A DNA stretch of 64,000 bases from contig CALYLX010000029.1 of NCBI GenBank assembly GCA_944990035.1, positions 1 through 64,000 of the forward strand. The letters are read 5' to 3'. The notes under the pieces are model-generated. The model was not told where the DNA came from. It searched no databases and saw only the letters and a list, made by a program, of their open reading frames with translations. Position numbers and translations under genes: made by a program. The DNA is from Clitopilus passeckerianus. Lineage: Eukaryota; Basidiomycota; Agaricomycetes; Agaricales; Entolomataceae. Positions 31,666 through 43,144 of this stretch are shown in pieces; the first letter of the stretch is position 1, and each line of letters starts with the position of its first letter.

Positions 31666-33827
31666 TTATAGACTATCCCACAACCTTCCGAGATAGGTAC
31701 GAGGGCCCTTAGCAGCTTCCTTCTCGAGGAATCTCTCCTCTTCTTCATCAATCTCGCGGATACCAGTAACGAGATCAACTTGTGAGGAGGGGATCATCTT
31801 GGTCTTGTAGAGAAGTTTATATCCTAGCCAAAGGATGAAGAATATGGGAAGCCCAATGTAGTTCCTGAAAAAAGGTTAGCATAGCGAAGCTGTATAAGCG
31901 CAAGAAAACGTACGTGACGAAGGAATCGGCGTGGAAAGGAATGAAAGCATCAAAGCCTTTGAAGAAGGTGATGATAGCTGTTGCAACAAAGGCAAAGTAG
32001 CTTCCCCAGGGCTGGAAAGGAGCCTTATAGGGAAGGCTGTCCCGTGAAATTCCGTGAGCCTTCAATGCTTTCATGAATCGGCTAGATACATCAAAAGGTC
32101 AATCATCGGGACACCGTTCAGGACGAATACACCTACAGATGAGAGAACACGATGCTCAACCATGTCAGGGCGCCAGCGGTGGACACCAAGTTGACGAACC
32201 ACCCGAAAACTTTAGCACCGGAGGCCTTGACATTCAAAAACACAAGACCACAGAACAGCGTGCAAACAATGAGGGAAGGCCAAGGAACACCCAATTTGTT
32301 GACCTTCTTAAAGATGGCAGGTGCCTTGCCCTCTACAGCTAAACCGTAAAGAGTACGAGAACCAATGTAGAGATCGGAGTTGGCAGCACTCATGACGAAA
32401 ATGAGAATGGCCGCATTGATAATGTGGTTGAGAACCTTGATGCCAACCTAAGAGGAATATCAACGTAAGTTTAACTGTGTTAGTTACCGTCAAACTTGAA
32501 ACTCACGAGAGTCGTTGCAACGACGAAAGGACTGGCAGCGGCACCAGTCTTGGACTTAGTGGCAACGAAAAGGCTGTTGTCCGTGCTGGGAACGATCAGG
32601 CCGATAACGAAGACACCGCCGACATAGAAGACGAGGATACGAAAGAATGTCCTTCGGATGGCAATGGGAATATTCCTACGTGGGTTCTCGGCCTACAGTT
32701 TCAAGGTTAATGGGAGGAACATCAAATCCATGGGAATACCCGTACTTCACCGACAGTGACACCGATGAGCTCAGTTCCGATGTAAGCAAACAAAGCGTTT
32801 GTCAAGGTTGCCCAGAAACCCAAGAAAATCGAGGTAGATTCATTCTTCACTTGCTCGAGCAGGTAATGACCCATAGGGCCATTGGGTGGTCGCCAGTAGC
32901 GGAAGCCAAGCCTGTCGTGCTTGGGGTTGCCACCGAGATCAATGATGATACCCATTAGCAGAAGACCAATAAGGGAGATGACTACGGATTGTTAAGTTCG
33001 GTTCTACGCAACGCGTCGAAATAGAGCCTCACCTTTAATGCTAGAGAACCAGAACTCCAACTCTCCGAAGACACGAACACCCAACAAGTTCACAAAGAAG
33101 ATAAACGCAATGAAGATAACTGGATTTCAGAGTCAGCAGCTGAAGATTAACATACGGATCCTGCCCTGACGTACCCATCCAAATTGCGATATGGACCTTT
33201 TGGGTCCAATATTGAACCACAACACCTGCGGCATTGATATTGTTGGGTGTGACGATCAGCTGTGTCGAGAAAGTCAGCACCGGTCAATTTCTATGGTCGA
33301 CATGTATGCCACTGACGTATTTTATCAGGTAGTTCCAGCCAAGAGCGAAACCAAGAGCAGGGTCGACAAATCGGGTCGCGTACCCAGAAAAACCTTTCTT
33401 ATGGGGCAAAAAGGCAGCCATCTCTCCGAGTGCGACCATAACGAGGTAACAGACGAATCCAACGAAGGAATACCCCAAGAACAGACCTAAGCTGTGTCGG
33501 AATAGGCTGGTTCGAAGTGACAAGTGGCGACTCACCCAGCGGGCCACCTCTTCTCAAAGCAGTACCAGATCCAATAATGAGACCCGTCCCCACGGCACCG
33601 CCAAGCTGTGGTGGAACTCTTAGTTCTTGGTTCGTCCAACGAAGGAGAAAGGCACATACTGCAATCATGGAGATTTGACGGGCCTTCAAGCCACGATGAA
33701 GTGACTTGTCTGCATCTGGCTCCTTGAGAGTTTCATCATAGTATTCATTCTTGACCACATCACTGGCATCGGAGGCCTCCGCCGTGACATAGTTTGTCTT
33801 CTCGAGGTCCTTCCCTTCGTAGGACAT
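31666..33827 (-). CDS. Amino-acid permease, APC superfamily (YAT family)
   Basis: About 560 residues in about nine exons. The cytosolic N-terminus (MSYEGKDLEKTNYVTAEASD) leads into the signature LHRGLKARQISMIALGGAVG and TGLIIGSGTAL of the first transmembrane helix. About twelve hydrophobic segments follow, including LGYSFVGFVCYLVMVALGEM, FVDPALGFALGWNYLIKYL, FAYIGTELIGVTVGEAENPR and FVMSAANSDLYIGSRTLYGL. The C-terminus is cytosolic and acidic (TGIREIDEEEERFLEKEAAK). These are proton-coupled plasma-membrane amino-acid importers. Substrate range cannot be told from sequence. An Shr3-type chaperone gene that would serve this protein lies at 17553-18242. A 1 kb AT-moderate region lies upstream. 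Confidence 0.93.
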
Positions 33828-34811
33828 CGCGAGAGGATACGGCGGGCAAATAAGGAAGAGGGAAGTACCGAAGGGTAAGTGCCATAAGAAGAAGCATTTT
33901 AAAGCTTGTCAGGGTTTTCCGCGCCAGTAGGAGATAAGTTCGCGATAGCTCTTCAACACAGCTCTATCGCGTGTCACATGCATCAGAGAACGAGCCAAAT
34001 CGGAAGTCATCAATGGTCCGATAGCACTGAGAAACTGGTACACCGCGTGGACCATGATATGGCGGGCCTCATCGCCAGCAATCACGGTGATGACAATCAG
34101 CTTGGCTGGGGCAGAGCGCCATTAAGTGTGTCAATTCCGGGATAACGTTTCCAGGAACGTCAAAGAAGTTCAACGAGGTCCATTGCCAAGACTTTCAGGC
34201 TCCTCAAAGGCGGGGTGGGTAATAGCATGTATAGCTGGGGATATCATGCACTATCAAGTTCCGGCGTTGAAGTTTTTTTTTTTCGCTCTGCCCACAATCT
34301 TTGGTGAGGAATGCAACAACGAATGAGAAAAATCGTTCTTGGAAGTAAACACAGTCAAATAATCGGAAGCGTGCAAGTTCAAGTGGCGCAAGCACCTCCA
34401 GCGACGAGTACTTTCCAACGGATCTTCGTACCGGGAATATCAAGAGCAGTGAATAAGTATCTTTCCCTGCCTATAGCGAGATCCTTCATCAACCGGGGAT
34501 TGGACCCACCCCCTCTTCCGTCCACCGGTGCAGGCACCTCGAGATGATACGCTGATCCCCCAACTGCGCATGGTTGTCCGAGTCCAGGCTGCACCTTCCG
34601 TCTTATCAGCGACTCCAGTCCAAGACTTTAAAACGTCGTTTCGCGGGAAGATCGTATTCCCGCTCACAGGCCATAACCAAGGCCATCATTACTGGAGCTC
34701 TCCAATGCGTCTCCGCCAGTGATGACCGACCAGGGCTGGAGCCAGCTGGAGACCACTGGAGGCCAGACCGGAGCAGTATTTTCATTTCACACAGTGTTCT
34801 ACTCGCTAAAG
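33828..34811. other. Long spacer upstream of the permease, with one coding-like patch
   Basis: 984 bp between the permease start and the stop of the next gene, both on the minus strand. It contains the coding-like fragment annotated separately at 33909-34119, an 11-T run at 34273-34283 and several overlapping 65-80 codon open frames near 34300-34670 that do not link into a convincing model. A T-loop-like string at about 34494-34510 was examined and not accepted as a tRNA. Confidence 0.4.
33909..34119 (-). other. Coding-like fragment, possible 3' exon or gene relic
   Basis: After a splice-acceptor-like CTCTGCCCCAG the minus strand is open for about 70 codons to a TGA at 33911-33909. The translation includes KLIVITVIAGDEARHIMVHA, VYQFLSAIGPLMTSDLARSL and VLKSYRELISYWRGKP, with amphipathic helices and a balanced residue use that look coding. 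I could not find upstream exons that join it convincingly, and I do not recognise the family. It could be the last exon of an unmodelled gene in 34120-34811, a decayed gene piece, or chance. Confidence 0.3.
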
Positions 34812-36176
34812 TTACAATTTGTGCCTTAGTTCCTTCCTTGCGATCCTGGCAAACCTCTCTCTGGGAATATCACTTGCAAATCTCGTCGCTTGAGCTGGAT
34901 TTAACTCGATCAGAAATGGTCTTGTGAGCAAAACGGTAGACCTCTGACCGTATGTTTCTCTCATTAATGCAGCTTCCGGGTCAATTTGGTCTTTCATACT
35001 AGCCCTCAGGAGCTTTCTCACATCCATGAGAGCAGCGGGATCAAGCCCTCGCAGTTCTTCTAACAGATGACGGTGAACATCCTTATGGAACTCTCCCGTG
35101 GATTCCGATTCGAATATCTGGCTAAAAATGACCTTCAATACATCGGAGATGAGGATCAGAGAACGATGCTTACTTCACAAAGCCACATTCAAGCAACCCC
35201 TTAGCATCCTTTCGCTTACCCCAAAGCAGGACTTCATTGGCCTTAGCAACGCCCACTACCGTGACATCAGTGAAACGATTATTCCTGGATGCATCTTGTC
35301 TTACTGCGCTGAATAAAGCTTGCACTGGAGCCGCCTTCGGCAATAATGCCTGGGGAACTATAAACGAAGTTGTCCTATCTGCCAGGGATTACTATCACTC
35401 ACCAAGGAAGGTGAAAGGTACACTTAGCCACACCCCAGGTGTGCAGTAAATGAAATCGAAATGACCAAGAAATGCTGTCGAATATCAAAATCGGTTGACA
35501 GTATCTGAAGTGTATGATATCACCTGCAGCTATGCCTGCAGAATACCCGAACATGTTAATAGAATAGGTAATAATGATGTAGAAGAGGACGCACCCATTA
35601 CGGGACCATTCAGAGCGGCAACAAGGATCTTCCTGTGTGATAGGAGCTAGACAGTAGCTGGTATCAGATAGCACTGAAGATACAAATGATTCTTACCGCG
35701 TGGCCAGTATCAGTGTGCGTCCTTGCTACAGTTTCAAGGAACGCTCGACGAACGCTTCCCTCATATGGTTTGATGGGTTCACCAGAGCTCTCATCTCTTT
35801 TGACGTCTGTCCCTCTTGACACCGTCTAAGTCGAAATGCACTGAAGCCCTCCATGAACGGTACTTACGCGCAAAACCAGTGACCAGTTGCTAGAGCGAAT
35901 GAGGTAAATGTGCTGTACAGTGAAAGAGATGAAACAGGTCCACCGGCTTACCCTGCCATACTGTCACAAGAACATCATCTCGAGCATCGATCTCACGCAG
36001 AGCGTGTGCCAACACATTATAGTCTAACCATTCAAGTTGTGAACTTGCTGAGCGCTAACTTGTTGACATAGAAGGATTAAATTCCCACCTTCTTGCTTCA
36101 GAGCATTTAGGGACTTCGGTCGATTCAGAGTAATGGTGGCTATTCCATCTGCAATGTGTACTGTTGGGGTAGCCAT
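34812..36176 (-). CDS. Enoyl-CoA hydratase/isomerase, probably peroxisomal
   Basis: Starts MATPTVHIADGIATITLNRP with the crotonase signature KSLNALKQEDYNVLAHALRE, split by an intron. IDARDDVLVTVWQATGHWFC and the oxyanion-loop region follow. A core exon carries KILVAALNGPVMGIAAAFLG and HFDFIYCTPGVWLSVPFTFL, then GIIPEGGSSASFINRVGVAK. The C-terminal exon ends RIARKELRHKL. The final HKL is a peroxisomal PTS1-type tripeptide of the kind reported for yeast Dci1, with HRL in Eci1. Together these suggest a delta3,delta2-enoyl-CoA isomerase or related enzyme of fatty-acid beta-oxidation. Isomerase versus hydratase cannot be settled from motifs alone. Confidence 0.82.
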
Positions 36177-36432
36177 TTAGACCGTCTCCTCAGTTGCAGA
36201 TTATAGAGTTGACAGAATGTGGGGTTATAAGCCTGGCACAAGCCTTGGATTCCCCAGGTAATAAGCTCGGAGAGATTGACCACCGGTTACCTTCAGTTGC
36301 CTGAACCGGTGCGACATGATCAGGGTAGTAGTGCTTGCAGGCGAGATCAGGCTGGTGTGCTCGAATCCAAACAAACGAGAAACTTTGTAGATTGGGAGTC
36401 TACTATACATCTAACGATACCGAGAAGTGAAA

Positions 36433-39168
36433 TTATGGCCATTCCTCCAAAAGTTTGTTCACCGCTTTCTCAAGTAACGGTTCCTCCTGTTTGATCGACA
36501 ACTCCTGCAAGACCGGACGAACTGCTTCTTGAACATTTCGCAACTGAGCATGACTAGAAGAATGCTTGCTGGCCTGTGAGAAGAACGAGCATATGTTGAC
36601 CCGAACTTCTACAGGATACTTGGCCGGCGTCTCAACGTTCTTGAGGACAGATACTAGAGCATCAAGAGCGTGTGTCGGCGTTCTCTCCCCTGCTGGGCTG
36701 GCAGGTTCGGCTTCGCTGATAGTGGTTCCAGCTGGTGAGAGCAAATCAGGAGATCGTGGTGTATCTGGGGCTATGAATGGCGTTGTAATCGCATTCAAGG
36801 TAAGTGTACCTATGGGTTCCAGATGATAAGTGCGTGGCTAAAATGGGGTTTGGTGAGGACAACTTACTGCCTTCCTTCTGCATTGAGAAAAGGCTCAAGG
36901 CAACAACACCTTCATTGACGAGGACCGGGTACTTCAAGCTCCTCCCAACCAAGCTTGCTAACGTCCAGGCGGATTCTGGAGTTAGGATCGTGCGGATAGC
37001 CTGGTTTCGCTTCTTCTGTTGCTCTTGGATCTCGGCCTTCCTGGTTTCAGATACTTCCGTAGATTCGTCGCCTGTAAGTGCGGGTATATTGTTGGAGAAT
37101 AGGGACTTGACGACGTTGACAAGGACACGGCTCCCTTCGCTCCTAATTGGCAAAGACTCCGTGCGCTTGACGAGAGCCAATATCTGCGCAAGGCCAGTGC
37201 TGAGTGCAGCATCTTTGCTCGACGGCAGCATCAAAGCGTATGTATGCTCAACTGATAATCTCTGAACATCACGTCCACTCGACGAGAATGAATAACTTAC
37301 CACTTGCAATACACATATGTTTCGCTACGCCAATGGCACCTAGTTGAACTATATCGGCCATTGCATCGGCCTTCTTGCTCCAGATTTCACTTTTGATCAA
37401 GGCCAGTATGACTCCCGCTTTTCCAAGTTCTTCATGAATCTCCTTGGCCCGCGGGGGAGACTGGGCCAAATGCCTCAAGAGCCCTATCACTCCGTGCTTG
37501 ACCTTGATATCTACATCGGGCCCAAGGAGGTGAGGCGAAGTGAGGATTGAAGCAAGGTTGTAGGGCGGAGAAACTAGAGCCTTGGACGTTTTCTCTTTTT
37601 GACGTTATAAGTGATGGAGAACCTCGTGGTTAAAACGATCCATACCTCGTCTGGCCAGATTGCCCAATACCAGGGAGGCGCAAATAGCCATGTCATCTCG
37701 AGGTACCAGAGAGGTAGCTGTTGGTGTCTTGTCCATATCTTCCACATACGTCTTGATCCAGGTGGCCGTCCTTTGGACGAGCTCTCCTCCCGGTCGTTCT
37801 GGCTCGGAGTCATCCCACAATACATCCTCGTTCTTATCCTCTCCAGCAACCTCGACGATTGCCTTGATCAGGGCAGCCTTGCACATGTCAAATGATTTCT
37901 CTTTGCGCTTCCTGTCCGATTCGTCGATCATAGGTGATGTCCACCATGTTGGGTACGCTCCACATTCAACGAAGTCAAGAATGATGGACAGGCAGGGCAC
38001 ATTCTGGTGCTCTGCGGGGAAGCTTAGTCCACGGGCAAGGGAGAGACGAACATCCTCGACATCTAGAGCTAGAGACTCGATAAACATGACGGATTCTTCA
38101 AGCATCTCCATGTCCGTGTCAACGAGATCAATGAGGATCTCTGGGTCGAGGTCCGACCATTCATCGTCTTCTGCATAGGGTGGAATAAAGGAGAGGAGGG
38201 CAGGAACTAGGACTGGGAGCACGTCCTGGTTGAACAATGGGCGCCCTGCAACGGGTCAGCGAGAGCTGCAGTGTTTTACAGCGTGAGCGAACAGCTACCT
38301 TCTTCTGAAGTGTCCTTCAGCTCAGAGAGGAGTCTCCAGGTCCAATTGATGAGGCCAGCACGAAGCTCCCAGACGTCATCCGTGATAAGGTGCTCAGGTG
38401 CGTCGGCAACAGTTGTGTAATTCAGTGTCCACGAGCCAGGAGGATAGATGGCAGTGGCCACCTTCAAGAGGGTCAAAGGCAATTCGAGAGATATCAAGCT
38501 TTGTTTCACTGGGTCTGTAAGGTATTTCGAGTCAGTTTTGAACCACCCTTCCACAGATGAAGCATACCGAAACCAACGCTTGCATTCAGAAGTACGCCGA
38601 TAGATGTTTTGATCACCTTCGTGTGTGATACGTGGATGTCGAGCGGTCTTGTCACTGGTGGGGCGGGGACCGTTTGCACATATCCTTCAAGTAAAGCAAC
38701 GAGAGCCTGAGGGAAACCAGCTTCAAGAAGGTAACCTCTGTTGATGTCTTCAGGAATAAACGCCTATAAGCAAGACAGTTCACGAGCGTTATGAACTTGA
38801 GCATACCATGATCCATGCAGAGATTAGCAGCAACCCTCAACAATTCCAGCACGACCCTTGTGTGATTGTCATCTGGTGTGAGAGCACCGCGTAGGGCTGC
38901 CTTGAGCAGCGAAGTCAATGTCTGTGGAAGGGAGGTTTCCCCCAACTTTGAATGAACATCTTGAAAGCAGTCGTTTAGCCAGCCATGTTCACTCCCCTCT
39001 GAGGGTCGCCTCACCTGATTCATCTTTGACGCGCAGTCTATTTGCGATCGCTTGGGCTTTTGTTTCAACTTCTTTCCATAGACCTTCGTCGTCGTTCTTC
39101 TCGAGTTTCTCAAGCAAGTCTTTCAGCTGAGGCTCAAGAGATTCAGCAGTAATGTCAGTGTTGTCCAT
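36433..39168 (-). CDS. SmgGDS/RAP1GDS1-like armadillo-repeat protein
   Basis: About 800 residues in seven or so exons, rich in helical armadillo-type repeats. The N-terminus is MDNTDITAESLEPQLKDLLE. Repeat segments include GEHGWLNDCFQDVHSKLGET, LPQTLTSLLKAALRGALTPD, TRVVLELLRVAANLCMDHDE and NRGYLLEAGFPQALVALLEG. A central acidic stretch (AEDDEWSDLDPEILIDLVDT) is followed by DMAICASLVLGNLARRG. The architecture and the L-R-x-x-N-L repeats resemble SmgGDS, a guanine-dissociation stimulator and chaperone for prenylated Rho/Rap GTPases. The assignment is by overall resemblance, so confidence in the function is moderate. Its start is 90 bp from the divergent OTU gene start. Confidence 0.65.
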
Positions 39169-39258
39169 AGTTCAGTGATGTTCATTATCAATCAGACGGG
39201 ATCTGAATGGTATAACCAGTGATAACCACATCGGGCCGACTTTTCCGCACCTCTCACC

Positions 39259-40283
39259 ATGGCAGGCTCGAAGAAAAACAAGCAAAAGAAAGCTTCGTCA
39301 ACACTACCACCCCCGCCACCACCTCCAGCCGACAATGACGATCTTATGGACGACCTTTTTGCACAGCTTGATGACCGGGACAACTCCACCGCTCAGGCTG
39401 TCGAGGTGCCTGCTGCTATGCCAATGGAGACTGATGAGGGCGCGCATGGCTCCAATCTAAAGCAGGACTCTAAAAGCAGGTTCAAGGCCCGGCAAGTAGG
39501 TCATCACCACATATCATCATGTTTCGCCCACCTAAACAGAATGTCATGAAACCAAAGGCTAGGAAAGCTGCTGCCCTTGAACAGTCTTACGTTCCAGGAG
39601 ATCCTGCTCTTGAAGCCAGGATAGAGGCAGAGGCGCGAGAGGAGCAGGCCAACATTGATCGTATCTGTTCAGACCTAGGATTACAATTGAATGAGGTCAG
39701 TCGCTCAACATTCTCATCTGGAGCAGATCCATTGAAATTCATATAGGTTAACCCAGATGGCCACTGTCTATTCTCTTCGGTCGCTGATCAACTCGAATAT
39801 CTCGGCCTATTGCCCAGTTCTCAGGCCAACTATGCTGTAGTTCGTCAAGCAGCATCCCAGTACATCCTTTCTCACCCAGATGACTTCCTCCCTTTCCTTC
39901 CTTCCCCGAATGGTGAGGATCGCCTGCTTACGCCCGGGGAATTCCAGAAATATTGCGTCACAATGCGAGACACCGCTGAGTGGGGTGGAGAGCCAGAAAT
40001 ACAAGCGCTGAGCAGAGCGTACAATGTCCCCATACATGTTATCCAGGGAGGCAGACCTCCAGTCGTCGAGCACAAACCTAGCCATGACTTTGTCCCCAAC
40101 GACAAGCGTGTGGTGCGAATTAGCTATCACAGGCGTATGTACGGATTAGGCGAGGTAAGAATGCTCTCCTCTACTGCCTTTCTTGTCACTAATCAATGCA
40201 TTCTTCAGCACTACAATTCACTAAGGCCCAAGAGCACACTTTCCAATCTTTCTCAGAAGGTTCATAATATTCTCAAGTCATAA
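39259..40283 (+). CDS. OTU2: OTU2/OTUD6-type deubiquitinase
   Basis: Four exons, about 290 residues. A basic start (MAGSKKNKQKKASS) leads into a Pro run and an acidic stretch. EQSYVPGDPALEARIEAEAR and EQANIDRICSDLGLQLNEV form the helical OTUD6 N-region. The catalytic core reads VNPDGHCLFSSVADQLEYLG, where DGHC holds the catalytic Asp and Cys. TMRDTAEWGGEPEIQALSRA and VPIHVIQGG follow. The catalytic His is in HYNSLRP in the last exon, so the triad is complete. Yeast Otu2 acts on monoubiquitinated 40S protein eS7 during translation; that role is inferred. The 3' end is 51 bp from the convergent beta-adaptin stop. Confidence 0.93.
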
Positions 40284-40334
40284 ATCTGACATTCGTATCG
40301 GTTGGGTTACCGTTGTACTAGTACTATATACCAT

Positions 40335-42972
40335 TCAGAATAGTAGGTCATCGAGATGCCGTTGATTTGAAGCACCCATCGGACGGGGTTCGTCCTGCAG
40401 ATAATTGGCGAATGCACCGTCAAGGCCCGAATACGGATCGTTTGTCTTTGCTGCGGCTTTTGGTTCATCCTCGTCTTGGTCTGACCCTGCTTCCCCGTCG
40501 TCCTCAACAGGCACAGGTGGTGTGGGCTTGGACTTCAAGGTTTCTAAAGCCGAAGGGGTGGAAGGAACCTCCTTCTCTTCCTCTGTCGTTGTCGAAACGC
40601 TCGGTTCTACCGGCCCGGGACCAGCCACATTCACCACCGCTGAAGGTGGCAACTGAGGGCGGGCAAGCGGAATAAGAGCCGCTCGTGAGTTGGGATTGAG
40701 GGCAGGGCTGTCTGTCAAAGCTTTGCCAACAGCATTGCGTATGAATGTCTAGAACCATATTAGTGACTGCCTTGAGGACAGAAACGGCTGATTCCGACCG
40801 ACCTCTGGGTTCTTGTGGTATATACTACCAAGCGTGCCTGTGTGAAGCAAGAGTTGGTCAAGTGCTCCTCTGTCCATGCGGTCTGAATCAGTGGTGATGG
40901 GAGGCTTCTCTGCCAAAACAATTTCGCCAGCCACAGATGGACTAATAGCCAGCATACGCCAGTACATAAAGCCACGATCACGTAGGTCGGGGTTGTCAAC
41001 TTCTTCAGTCGCCCATTTAAGGACTTTATAAACCAGGTCTTTGGCCCTGTCGGAGGTTGCCTTGTAGATGAAAAGCTTCACTGACGCCGTCAATAATGAG
41101 AGCTGAACCTATAATCGTGTCAGTGCTGTTGCTGCAAAGACTACTATGTCTGACATACATCTGGAGTTTCTTCCAAGAAAGGGTATAATAGTTCATCCAA
41201 TAGCTCCTCAGCGTTGTCGATCCTGTTCGAGTATTGGCCCAATATCCAGATCATCGCGGTCTTGGACTCAGGTTCGTCTAGGGCATCCAGGTTTTCACAG
41301 AGCTTGGGAATGATACCCTCGTATTTGCCTGGGTATCGTCGGAAGATGTCCTTGATGACGATGACAGCTTCCTGGACGACATATGAAACTTTGGTTTCAA
41401 TGAGATCCAGCAATGCTTTGATGCAGTTATCGGCCGCCGCTTCCACTTTGATTGCCAGCCGTCCAATGGAACGGACAGATTTCCGCACGAAGTCGATATC
41501 TACTTCGGATGCATACCTTTGCACGGGGGTTGAGTATATATATATGTCAGCAATGAAACTTAGACGCACTCTTGTAGCTCAGCAAGGACTTCATTGGCGT
41601 TTTCTGCTCGAGCAAGTCGATACATAATCTCCAGTTTTGCAAGTTTGACGTAGATGGGGTCGTTGTATTTGCAAAAGAAGACCTTGACATCGTTTTTAAG
41701 AACACCGGGTCTCCGCTGGATGATAAGGAGGATATTCCGAAGAGCGACGTATTGCACCTCTGGGCCGGACGATAGTAGAGTAACTGAAAAAGTTCATGTA
41801 AGCCGGGAAAACATGGAATGGTCAAGTGTTTGTTCACCTAAGGGTGGTCCCATCTTCTTACAGCAGTAATCAATCAGTTTGCGGTTCTCCATGTAATTCA
41901 TGAGATAGAGCAGGATCTTGATGGTGGTCAGCACAACAGCTGAGTTTGCATGCTGTAGCTGTACGATGATTCGCTCAGCCATAAGCTCGGCATCACCATG
42001 TTTCTCCGGCACGTAACGTAACAGCGAGTCCAGGATATAGATTTGGCCCCATCTAAAGTGGTTAAGAAAGGTGACAGTTTATCTCAAGCGTTTTAACTCA
42101 CTCTGAGCTTTCTCCAAGTGCTGTCAGGAGCTTATTGGCAGTAGTGAGATTAAGCCTGAAGATAACACCATCGTGCCTATCCCCAATCTCTGATAGAGCA
42201 GCTACTGCATTAGCAACGACAGTTGCGTTGCTATCGAGCATGAGGTCTCGCAGCATCTCGACGAATCCACCCTTTTCGGCCCGTCTGGGATCAGCTGAGT
42301 ATAGTTTGGCCACACATATTGCAGCAGTTTTGCGAACATATGGGTCACGATCCTTGAGGCAATGTCGTAAGTTCTCCATGAGCGCGTCTGTCACTACAGG
42401 GATTGTGATGTATGACATTGTTCGGATTGCCAGTGCACGGATGAGAGGATTCCGATCGTTGCAGTCCTTCAAGAATGAGATGGTTTGTAGATCTATAGTG
42501 AATGGGCGGCTTACTTGCAAGAAATTCGGAATGACCAAGTGTATTTGATCTGGTTTTTGTCGTCCATAGCTCACCAGGAAGAGATAGACCACTAGGAGGA
42601 GGTTAGGAGGTGACCATTCGCGGAAGAGCTCACATACTTTTCTTAATCTCCAGCAAGGGAGTACCCAAGCATTGAACAACATCAGTGAATAACGGTGACA
42701 CTAGGTGCAAGGTGAATTATCATCGGCATTGGTTCCCCGGGATAGGCAAGGTATACCAACTGTCATTGCCCATAGTGATGTTAGCGACTATCTTCTTCAG
42801 TGCAGTCTTCCGTTTGACAAACTTCTTGTCTTTCGTCTCAGCCGCCTGCAGCTCAGCCCTAAATTCCTATGATACGGTTTAGGGATATTGGCGAAGAGGA
42901 TGTTCTTGAAGTGACGCGAACCTCGATCTTTCCCCTAGTGAAGAATTTGGCATCTTGACCTGGCGCGGCCAT
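40335..42972 (-). CDS. APL2: AP-1/AP-2-type beta-adaptin
   Basis: About 730 residues. Starts [20 protein letters not shown], then the trunk with [60 protein letters not shown] and [20 protein letters not shown]. The helical solenoid is intact through [20 protein letters not shown] and [20 protein letters not shown], to [20 protein letters not shown]. The C-terminus is a short Ser/Pro/Asp-rich hinge ending [10 protein letters not shown], with no ear domain. Fungal beta subunits often lack the ear. The trunk fits AP-1 beta best, working at the trans-Golgi and endosomes, but AP-2 beta shares most of these motifs. Confidence 0.93.
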
Positions 42973-43144
42973 CGTCTATGTATTCCTTCAACGCAACAGG
43001 TCGAGTGTGGAAGCCAGAAAAGTCTGGAGTCTTATCGACGAGGAAGGCAGAAACCGACACGGCTTGGATGACAGTAGTAGTAGCAGAGGAATCGTTGATG
43101 GCAACACACGCCTAGCCTGGCTGACATAGGCTCTTCAGTCTCCC

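Noticed and set aside
34494..34510. tRNA T-loop-like string near GGGGATTGGACCCA
   Set aside because: The expected acceptor and anticodon stems cannot be paired on either strand.
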